Shown piece by piece: positions 1 to 5,218 of a DNA stretch of 9,181 bases (position 1 is its first letter; every line of letters starts with the position of its first letter). A program made the position numbers and the translations under genes. Location: NCBI GenBank assembly GCA_003219355.1, contig QHOQ01000111.1, positions 398 through 9,578 on the forward strand. The letters are read 5' to 3'. This DNA comes from Verrucomicrobiota bacterium. Its GTDB lineage: Bacteria; Verrucomicrobiota; Verrucomicrobiia; Chthoniobacterales; UBA10450. Below the pieces are notes generated by a model. That model ran no database searches. It saw only the letters and a program-made list of their open reading frames with translations, and was not told the DNA's origin.

Positions 1-777
1 GGCTTGCGCGGGCGCTGGTGCGATCGTTACGAAACGAAAGGCAAACGCAGCGGCGCATTTTCATCCGGAAGCTACGGCGCACTGCCTTATATCTTGATGA
101 ATTACAAGGAGGACGTCTTTGCCGATGTTTACACCCTCGCGCACGAAGCCGGGCACTCAATGCACACCTGGTTTTCTCAAAAGTCGCAAAGCTTTCAAGA
201 TTACGAGTACCCGATTTTCCTGGCCGAGGTTGCATCGACCTTCAACGAAGAGCTGCTCACGCATCATCTGCTCGAACAAACGAGCGATCCAAAGATGCGC
301 GCTTACATCATTAATCGACAGATCGACGACATTCGCGGCACGGTTTTTCGGCAAACGATGTTCGCTGAGTTCGAAAAAATCATTCATGCGATCGAGGAAA
401 ACGGCGATGCGCTCACGCTCGAGGTTTTCAAATCAGAATATCACAAATTGCTGGAGGCGTATTTCGGACAGAATTTTGTTCTCGATCCGCAATTGGATTT
501 GGAATGCTTGCGCATCCCACATTTTTACAATTCATTCTATGTCTATAAATACGCCACGGGAATTTCCGCGGCGGTGGCGCTGGCGGAGCGCGTGCTTTCC
601 AGTAAACCGGGCAGCGTCGATGCCTATCTTGGTTTTCTTCGCTCCGGCGGCTCCAAGTTCCCGCTGGAAACATTGAAAACCGCGGGCGTGAACATGGGAA
701 CATCTGCGCCAGTCGAGAGCACATTGAAATTATTCGAGCGGCGTCTCGGCGAACTCGAAGGGCTCTTGCTCGCTTAG
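1..777 (+). CDS. pepF: Oligoendopeptidase F, M3 family zinc metallopeptidase (C-terminal part; 5' end outside window)
   Basis: The frame is open from the first base and closes with TAG at 775-777, so only about 258 C-terminal residues of a protein usually near 600 residues are present. The M3 zinc site is intact. HEAGH (His codon at 142-144) gives two zinc-ligand histidines and the catalytic Glu, and the Glu of AEVASTFNE, 28 residues after the first His, fits the third ligand. The Gly/Tyr-rich segment GAFSSGSYG before the motif and RIPHFYNSFYVYKYATG after it are typical of the substrate-binding part of PepF. Members are cytosolic and cleave short peptides, probably in peptide turnover. The TTG at 4 is internal and is not the start. 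No truncation or frameshift is visible inside the window. The family assignment is firm. The exact subfamily (PepF against another M3B peptidase) is less certain. Confidence 0.93.
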   Translation, partial: GLRGRWCDRYETKGKRSGAFSSGSYGALPYILMNYKEDVFADVYTLAHEAGHSMHTWFSQKSQSFQDYEYPIFLAEVASTFNEELLTHHLLEQTSDPKMRAYIINRQIDDIRGTVFRQTMFAEFEKIIHAIEENGDALTLEVFKSEYHKLLEAYFGQNFVLDPQLDLECLRIPHFYNSFYVYKYATGISAAVALAERVLSSKPGSVDAYLGFLRSGGSKFPLETLKTAGVNMGTSAPVESTLKLFERRLGELEGLLLA

Positions 778-782
778 CTCCC

Positions 783-840
783 GTAGCGGCCCCCAAAAGC
801 GTTCGGGGTCGTATTTCCGGCCTTCACCGGGCGCAGCTAC
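783..840. repeat. Candidate REP/REPIN-like intergenic palindromic element A
   Basis: This intergenic stretch begins with GTAG (783-786) and ends with CTAC (837-840). That is the same terminal tetranucleotide pair, and exactly the same 58-nt span, as the clearer element at 1348-1405. The left half can fold with 787-793 pairing to 805-811 (seven pairs, one G-T). The right half has CCGG at 817-820 and again at 827-830, which can form a four-pair stem. The two halves are not good inverted copies of each other, so membership of the REPIN class is inference from the termini, the length and the intergenic position. Confidence 0.45.
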
Positions 841-856
841 CGGACGCTGGCAAGCT

Positions 857-872
857 TTCTGCTTAGGCAGAA
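857..872 (+). promoter_or_regulatory. Small hairpin just upstream of the TPR gene start
   Basis: TTCTGC (857-862) and GCAGAA (867-872) form a perfect 6-bp stem with the 4-nt loop TTAG. It ends five bases before the GTG at 878. It would cover the place where a ribosome binding site would lie. A role in translation is possible but unproven, and a stem this short can occur by chance. Confidence 0.25.
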
Positions 873-877
873 GAACC

Positions 878-1345
878 GTGGATTTTGACTGGCACTTGCG
901 CGCCGCGTGTGGCTATGCCGAACTGGGCATGACGCGCGAGTCGCGCGCCGAGCTAAACGCGATTGATGCCGCGTTCCAGAACCGGCCGGAAGTATTGCAA
1001 CTCCAGCTGCACCATCTCATGCGCGAGAAGAAATGGTCGCGCGCGCTGCTCGTCAGCCGCAAGCTCTGCCGGGTCGCGCCGGCATGCAGCGCCGGATTTT
1101 TGCACGCCGGTTTCTGTTTGCACGAACTGGGAAAAACCGCCGAAGCCAAGAAGCTTCTGCTCAAAGGCCCAGCTGCACTCTTGAAAGAGCCGATCTATTA
1201 TTACAACATGGGGTGTTACGATGCGCTCCTCGGCAACGTGCGGGACGCGCAAATGCATTTGCAAACCAGCTTCCAGATGGACGCCTCCTTTCGCGAGCTC
1301 GCGAAAAGAGACCCCGATCTGAAATCGGTCCAGGCGCTGCTGTAA
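878..1345 (+). CDS. Tetratricopeptide repeat (TPR) protein, 155 aa
   Basis: The predicted protein is almost all alpha-helical. It has helix-turn-helix repeats with the small/aromatic spacing of TPRs, for example around AGFCLHELGKTAEAKKLL (about residues 74-91) and YYNMGCYDALLGNVRDAQMH (about 107-126), and weaker repeats towards the N-terminus. It has no signal peptide or membrane segment, so a cytosolic protein-protein scaffold is likely. The partner is unknown. The chosen start is GTG at 878. The frame stays open upstream into the intergenic element but has no other start codon there, and no strong Shine-Dalgarno is present. It lies 100 bp after the peptidase gene and is bracketed by two REP-like elements. 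It could be co-transcribed with its neighbours. The fold assignment is good, but the function is not recognisable. Confidence 0.8.
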   Translation: MDFDWHLRAACGYAELGMTRESRAELNAIDAAFQNRPEVLQLQLHHLMREKKWSRALLVSRKLCRVAPACSAGFLHAGFCLHELGKTAEAKKLLLKGPAALLKEPIYYYNMGCYDALLGNVRDAQMHLQTSFQMDASFRELAKRDPDLKSVQALL

Positions 1346-1407
1346 CTGTAGAGGCAGCCGTGCCGGCTGCTTGTTAAATATTGCAGGCGGCACGCCTGCC
1401 ACTACAG
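1346..1407. repeat. REPIN: two inverted REP hairpins between the TPR and serine hydrolase genes
   Basis: The outer ends are CTGTAG (1346-1351) and CTACAG (1402-1407), a perfect inverted pair. Inside are two hairpins. GCAGCCG (1354-1360) pairs with CGGCTGC (1364-1370) around the loop TGC. GCAGGCG (1383-1389) pairs with CGCCTGC (1393-1399) around the loop GCA. Read outward-in, each half is GTAG followed by a 19-nt hairpin unit, and the two units match at 16 of 19 positions. Two of the three differences are the two partners of one stem pair (C-G in one, G-C in the other). A 12-nt AT-rich spacer (TTGTTAAATATT) separates them. GTAG at the foot of a short GC-rich palindrome, arranged as an inverted pair, is the known layout of REP/REPIN elements, which are moved by RAYT (Y1 transposase-like) proteins. 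No RAYT gene lies in this window. Confidence 0.8.
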
Positions 1408-1416
1408 GTTCCATCG

Positions 1417-2556
1417 ATGCAACTGAAACCAAGCGAATTTCGCGAGCGCTTGGAGCCGGTCTTTTGCGAAAATTTCGAAAAACTTGGTGAATTGGGTGGC
1501 GCCGTTTCAGTTTGGCAAAATGGCAAACCAGTTGTCGATCTTTATGGCGGTTTCTGTGATGCGCGTCGCGAGCATCCATGGGCGTTAGATACGATCGCTC
1601 TGATTTGGTCCGCGACGAAGGGACTGGGTAGTGCCTGCTTACTGCACGTCTTGCAGGAACATGAGATCGATATCAGTCGACGCGTGGCTGAGTTCTGGCC
1701 GGAGTTCGCGCAAGCCGGCAAAGAAAAGATCACGCTCGCGGAGCTACTTTCGCATCAGGGTGGACTCTGCGCGCTCGATAGACGAGTTGATGTTCTCAAC
1801 TACGGCGCAGTCATTCGCGCACTGGAAGAACAAGCGCCGTTGTGGCCGCCCGGAACCGCGCATGGTTATCACGCCCGCACTTTTGGCTTTCTTCTCGATG
1901 AACTTGTCCGGCGCATTGTCGGGAAACCGCTAGCAGAATACTGGCGAGAAGTCTTTGGCCAACCTCTCGCACTCGATCTTTGGATCGGTTTGCCAGAAAA
2001 AGAGAATCCTCGCGCGGCGACGACGTATGCTGCAAAAGCCCGCAAGCCGCCGCAGCCGAGAAAATTTTATGTTGATCTAATCACACCAGGCACGCTGGCG
2101 CGCAAGACATTCACTTCACCTTACGGGTTGCACGCGGTCAGCGCGATGAACAACATCTCGGTCCGCGCGGAGCCGATTGTTTCTTTCGGCGGGATCGGCA
2201 GCGCCACGGCGCTGGCAAAATTCTATTCCATGCTCGCAAATGGCGGCGAGCTCGACGGACAATATTTCTTTTCGCGCGAAACTTTGCGGTGGATGACAAC
2301 AACGCTGGCCGAAGGAATCGACCGCGTCTTCCAAATACCGACTGCGTTTTCTGCTGGCTTTATGAAAAATGCGCGGAACGCAAGGCGACGAATTTTCGGC
2401 ACATCGATGGCATTTGGGCATCCCGGCGCGGGCGGCAGCCATGCGTTCGCCGACCCGGAGAATAAAATCAGCTTCGCTTACGTCATGAACCAAATGGAGC
2501 AATCGCTCTTGCCTGACGACAAATCATTGCGGCTCGTGGACGCGATTTACAGCTAG
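1417..2556 (+). CDS. Serine hydrolase, beta-lactamase/family VIII esterase (EstB-like)
   Basis: A 379-residue protein of the beta-lactamase superfamily (PF00144). The SxxK motif is SATK (Ser65, Lys68), with Ser as nucleophile and Lys as general base. The second motif has Tyr151 in HGYHARTFG. The third-motif region reads GHPGAGGSHAFADP (about 334-347), as in EstB/LACTB-type proteins, in place of the KTG of true beta-lactamases. LSHQGGL (111-117) is the usual conserved block between them. The likely activity is hydrolysis of an ester or amide of unknown substrate, and the motifs argue against a dedicated resistance enzyme. No signal peptide is obvious, so it is probably cytosolic. I chose ATG at 1417. 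The frame is open back to a TTG at 1381, but that start would lie inside the REPIN. The only Shine-Dalgarno-like bases are AGG at 1406-1408, at the edge of the REPIN. The gene is convergent with yjbQ. Confidence 0.93.
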   Translation: MQLKPSEFRERLEPVFCENFEKLGELGGAVSVWQNGKPVVDLYGGFCDARREHPWALDTIALIWSATKGLGSACLLHVLQEHEIDISRRVAEFWPEFAQAGKEKITLAELLSHQGGLCALDRRVDVLNYGAVIRALEEQAPLWPPGTAHGYHARTFGFLLDELVRRIVGKPLAEYWREVFGQPLALDLWIGLPEKENPRAATTYAAKARKPPQPRKFYVDLITPGTLARKTFTSPYGLHAVSAMNNISVRAEPIVSFGGIGSATALAKFYSMLANGGELDGQYFFSRETLRWMTTTLAEGIDRVFQIPTAFSAGFMKNARNARRRIFGTSMAFGHPGAGGSHAFADPENKISFAYVMNQMEQSLLPDDKSLRLVDAIYS

Positions 2557-2600
2557 GACGCGATTGAGTGAACGAAAGCGAACGAGCCAACGGGGTTTAC

Positions 2601-3020
2601 CTATTGGCCCATAATAGTGATCCAAATTTTCCGCCAATGTGGTGCACGACGATGTTCGAAGAGAAAAATTCCCTGCCAGGTTCCAAGCCGCATTTTCCCA
2701 TTCGCGATCGGAACGGTCTCACTTATTCGCGTCAAAACCATGCGGATGTGCGATGGCATATCGTCGCTGCCCTCCGAGCCGTGCGTGAAGTAATCGGCAT
2801 CTTCCGGCACCAGGCGATTGAAGAATTCCTCCAGGTCGCGTCGCGCGGTCGGATCGGCGTTCTCCATAATAATTAAGCTGCAACTGGTATGCTGAACAAA
2901 GATTGTGACCGTACCGTCGCGAAGGCCGTAATTGTCGATCCTTTCCTGGATATCTTGGGTGACTTCGTACGTCCCCTTGCCATTGGTGCGGACTTCAAGT
3001 TGCTGTTGGTGGATGCGCAT
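2601..3020 (-). CDS. yjbQ: YjbQ/UPF0047 family protein (secondary thiamine-phosphate synthase type)
   Basis: The 139-residue length matches the family (E. coli YjbQ is about 138). Recognisable blocks are FVQHTSCSLIIMENADP (about 42-58), with the conserved His and the ENADP stretch, then RRDLEEFF, a second His/Gly-rich block HGSEGSDDMPSHIRMVL (about 80-96), and the signature LGTWQGIFLFEHR near the C-terminus. Family members form compact trimers and have weak thiamine-phosphate synthase activity able to replace ThiE. The true physiological role is unsettled. The start is ATG at 3018-3020, with no Shine-Dalgarno ahead of it. The gene is divergent from moaD across 137 bp and convergent with the serine hydrolase gene across 44 bp. 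Confidence 0.93.
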   Translation of the reverse strand: MRIHQQQLEVRTNGKGTYEVTQDIQERIDNYGLRDGTVTIFVQHTSCSLIIMENADPTARRDLEEFFNRLVPEDADYFTHGSEGSDDMPSHIRMVLTRISETVPIANGKMRLGTWQGIFLFEHRRAPHWRKIWITIMGQ

Positions 3021-3157
3021 AGGATTAGCGGCACGAAAATATCACCCGGAACAAAAATACCCGCGCGTTACGGGCTCGATTTCATGGAAAGCTACCGCAA
3101 TCTTCTCTACATTGGGGTGTTGCGGAAGGAATTGATCGCAACCAACCTGATCATCCG

Positions 3158-3403
3158 ATGAATGTTCGTGTCCAATTCTACTCGCATTTGCGTGACCTGG
3201 CGGGCGCATCCGAACTGAATGTCGAGCTTGCGGATAAAGCGACGGTTGGCGATCTGCTGACGACAATTTATGAGCGCGCACCCGCGCTGCGCTCACGCGA
3301 CAAGAGCATCCTCATCGGCGCGGGCGTCGAATTTGTCGATCGCAATTATGAGTTAAAACCAGGCGAGGAGATTTCGATCATGCCGCCTGTGCAGGGCGGA
3401 TAG
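3158..3403 (+). CDS. moaD: Molybdopterin synthase sulfur-carrier subunit (MoaD/ThiS family)
   Basis: An 81-residue ubiquitin-like protein ending in the diagnostic Gly-Gly (MPPVQGG). In MoaD the terminal Gly is adenylated and then carries a thiocarboxylate, which donates sulfur to precursor Z in molybdopterin synthesis. The N-terminus VRVQFYSHLRDLAGASE, the central ATVGDLLTTI and the tail LKPGEEISIMPPVQGG match MoaD better than ThiS. The start is ATG at 3158; there is no Shine-Dalgarno at normal spacing. No moaE, moeB/thiF or other molybdenum-cofactor gene lies beside it here, so its partners must be elsewhere. A sulfur-carrier role in another pathway (thiamine or cysteine) is the main alternative. 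Confidence 0.9.
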   Translation: MNVRVQFYSHLRDLAGASELNVELADKATVGDLLTTIYERAPALRSRDKSILIGAGVEFVDRNYELKPGEEISIMPPVQGG

Positions 3404-3434
3404 CTGCAACGTCAACCCGTGGGCGACCTGCATC

Positions 3435-3449
3435 CTTCGCGGAGCGAAG
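3435..3449. terminator. Possible bidirectional terminator hairpin between moaD and yajQ
   Basis: CTTCGC (3435-3440) and GCGAAG (3444-3449) form a perfect 6-bp stem with loop GGA, in the 58-bp gap between two convergent genes. There is no T-tract on either strand, so it would be a weak or factor-assisted terminator at best. Confidence 0.35.
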
Positions 3450-3461
3450 CGGCAACGGAAT

Positions 3462-3947
3462 TCAGTCGCGGAAATTCTTGAAATTTGTCGCGACACCAAA
3501 GTCGTGGCCGCGCACGAATTGAATCACAGCTTGCAAATCGTCTTTCTTTTTCCCGGTGACGCGAATTTGTCGATCTTGCAACTGGCTTTGCACTTTGAAT
3601 CCCTGTGATTTGATCGCCTGGATGATTTCCTTGGCTTTATTCCCTTCGAGACCCTGCTGAATTTTTAACTCCTGCCGGGCGTGTCCGACGGATGAGATCG
3701 CAGACTCACCTTGGTCGACGTTGCGAAGATCGACACCACGTTTCGAAAGTTTGCCGATCACAATTTCACGCAATCCTCGCAGCCGAGCGGCGTCTTCGGC
3801 AGTGAGAGTGATTTTGTCTTTCTCCGCGAGAATTTCAGCCGTTGTTCCCTTGAAATCGAACCGGGCGGCCAGCTCTTTGCGCGCCTGATTAAGGGCGTTA
3901 TCGAGCTCCTGCTTGTCAACTTCGGAGACGATATCGAAAGAAGGCAT
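3462..3947 (-). CDS. yajQ: YajQ family nucleotide-binding protein (UPF0234)
   Basis: A 161-residue protein of the usual YajQ length (about 160-165). It begins with the family hallmark MPSFDIVSEVDKQELDNA and ends with the hallmark NFRD. The family folds as two ferredoxin-like domains. Members bind nucleotides or RNA, and a Xanthomonas homologue is a cyclic di-GMP effector acting with a LysR-type regulator. Which of these holds here cannot be told from sequence. I chose ATG at 3945-3947 because the family N-terminus starts exactly there. The frame is open 13 codons further to a TTG at 3986, but those residues do not look like the family. The gene is 45 bp downstream of the lipoprotein gene on the same strand and is probably the last gene of that unit. 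Confidence 0.95.
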   Translation of the reverse strand: MPSFDIVSEVDKQELDNALNQARKELAARFDFKGTTAEILAEKDKITLTAEDAARLRGLREIVIGKLSKRGVDLRNVDQGESAISSVGHARQELKIQQGLEGNKAKEIIQAIKSQGFKVQSQLQDRQIRVTGKKKDDLQAVIQFVRGHDFGVATNFKNFRD

Positions 3948-3992
3948 TTGCGATTTGGATTGTAAATTCTGAATTTTTGGACGCAACCCGCA

Positions 3993-4793
3993 TTAGGGGT
4001 TTTGCTCGATAACTTTGATGTTGCCTTGCGTTGCATCCATCTTAATTCCAACTTCGCCTCCGCCGTTGATCGGTATGTCGATTTTGGTCGTTGGCTCTGC
4101 GCGACGCTCTCCTTCTGGGGCGAAGTCGCTGGCAATTTTCCCGTGAACCGTTTCAGCAATTAGATGGAAAATGGCGTCACTCGGCAAAAACGCGATTGCA
4201 TTTCCAGTTGCGATGTTTGCGTGGACGGAGAATTTGCCTGGTTCCCACCACTCGTAAGCCAGGGTCAGAGTGCCGCGGGCTACTGCGACGTCCACATTAC
4301 TGAAGCAGTTACGCGCGACCAGCCGGCCAGTTTCCAAACGGGCGTGGACGTTTTGCCCACGCATCCCCTCGACTGAAACTTCGCCATTCGCTAACTCCAA
4401 TCCTGATATCCTGGCGGTATCGGGGAGGACGATGGTGTAATCGACCGTACCGGAGCGGTCAGACCCAGCCCATCTCGGCTTTTTTGGAAGATTGGTCTCG
4501 ATTGCAACGGAGCCTGGCTGCGCAGAAACATTGACCGCGATCTGCTTGAGCCGGTTGGGCGTATAAGCTCTTTTTGTCGCCTGCAACGTCATTTCGTTAG
4601 CAGGCGCACCGTAAACGTGAATCGAACCATCAACATTCTTGATGCTTATACTGGCGGTTGGTTCGATTTTATAGGATTGCTCGATCGTCTCCTCCAGGAC
4701 GCGGTCATTCGCAGGGCTACAGCCGATAAGCGACAGCGAGTACGCGACAACTGCCAGGCGAAAGCGCCGCTGGTTAAAAGTTGCCGATGGCAC
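3993..4793 (-). CDS. Putative lipoprotein with DUF4097-like beta-strand repeat domain
   Basis: A 266-residue protein. The N-terminus has basic residues (RRFR, 9-12), a hydrophobic core and a lipobox LIGC with Cys25 followed by Ser, so a lipid-anchored envelope protein is likely. In Gram-negatives, Ser at +2 favours the outer membrane. The rest is a run of short beta strands with Gly/Asn/Asp turns (for example ISIKNVDGSIHVYG, LELANGEVSVEGM, ETVHGKIASDF, DATQGNIKVIEQ), the pattern of DUF4097/adhesin-type beta-solenoid domains. Molecular function is unknown. The start is GTG at 4791-4793, overlapping the 3' end of the upstream small gene by 20 bp, which suggests translational coupling. The later ATG/GTG codons would remove the signal peptide. 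The DUF4097 assignment is from pattern and less certain than the lipoprotein call. Confidence 0.78.
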   Translation of the reverse strand: MPSATFNQRRFRLAVVAYSLSLIGCSPANDRVLEETIEQSYKIEPTASISIKNVDGSIHVYGAPANEMTLQATKRAYTPNRLKQIAVNVSAQPGSVAIETNLPKKPRWAGSDRSGTVDYTIVLPDTARISGLELANGEVSVEGMRGQNVHARLETGRLVARNCFSNVDVAVARGTLTLAYEWWEPGKFSVHANIATGNAIAFLPSDAIFHLIAETVHGKIASDFAPEGERRAEPTTKIDIPINGGGEVGIKMDATQGNIKVIEQNP

Positions 4794-5052
4794 GAGCAGA
4801 TTCTACCAGCGCATATGCGTTGTTAATCAAGGGAAGAAACGCGGTCAAAACGATCGCCGCGAAGAGCCCGACTTCGCCCAGGAAATCGTAACGCGCTTCG
4901 TTTTTGAAATAACTGCGGCTGATGTCCCAGAGCGACAGCACGGAGACGCGTCCACAATTCGTGTTAAAACTCTCCAGTGCAAAGGAATGATAATTGTAAT
5001 CCGTGATAAGCGAGCGGTGATTTCCGCGAAGGGTTAGTGGTGTCGGTTTCAT
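4774..5052 (-). CDS. Small single-pass membrane protein, unknown function
   Basis: A 92-residue frame from ATG at 5050-5052. The N-terminal two thirds are polar. Residues about 57-77 (FLGEVGLFAAIVLTAFLPLIN) form one hydrophobic segment that is probably a membrane helix, followed by a short tail ending GNF. I recognise no family. Support for reality is the clear helix, the same strand as its neighbours, and the 20-bp overlap with the next gene. The start is uncertain. The frame is open upstream to a TTG at 5163 (129 residues), and the extra 37 residues include a plausible charged stretch (about RKATNFESIRDARRISWE). No Shine-Dalgarno decides between them. Being coupled to an envelope lipoprotein, it may act with that protein in the membrane. 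This is inference. Confidence 0.62.
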   Translation of the reverse strand: MKPTPLTLRGNHRSLITDYNYHSFALESFNTNCGRVSVLSLWDISRSYFKNEARYDFLGEVGLFAAIVLTAFLPLINNAYALVESARAIGNF

Positions 5053-5177
5053 AATCTCAAGAGGTGTTGTTTCCCATGAGATGCGCCGCGCATCGCGAAT
5101 GGATTCAAAATTTGTCGCTTTGCGAGAAAGTTTGTTCGCCAATGCATTTCGGGATTGCTTCAATTACAGGCCTGCAG

Positions 5178-5204
5178 AAAAAGAAGAATGCCAATCTTCT
5201 TTTT
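5178..5204. terminator. AT-only hairpin downstream of yifB (candidate terminator)
   Basis: AAAAAGAAGA (5178-5187) and TCTTCTTTTT (5195-5204) form a perfect 10-bp stem with the 7-nt loop ATGCCAA. Only three of the ten pairs are not A-T runs (two G-C pairs interrupt them). On the minus strand the hairpin lies 15 bp after the yifB stop, so it sits where a yifB terminator should be. The 3' arm ends in five Ts on that strand. It is poor in GC, unlike a canonical intrinsic terminator, and is structurally symmetric. Confidence 0.5.
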
Positions 5205-5218
5205 TTTGCATCGGCGAA

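Noticed and set aside
772..890. A minus-strand open frame through the gap between the peptidase and TPR genes reads like protein (for example RKYDPERFWGPLREL).
   Set aside because: It has no start codon, overlaps the ends of two confident genes, and coincides with the palindromic element. It is more likely a by-product of repeat sequence than a gene, though a decayed gene is not excluded.
1381..1416. Extension of the serine hydrolase to a TTG start at 1381.
   Set aside because: The added 12 residues would be encoded by the right hairpin of the REPIN. The ATG at 1417 begins the normal family N-terminus.
953..1579. A 208-codon minus-strand open frame across the TPR gene, the REPIN and the hydrolase start.
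   Set aside because: It spans two supported genes and an intergenic repeat, and its sequence is low-complexity without family motifs.
2568..2876. Plus-strand open frame opposite yjbQ.
   Set aside because: It is antisense to a clear UPF0047 gene and shows no independent protein features.
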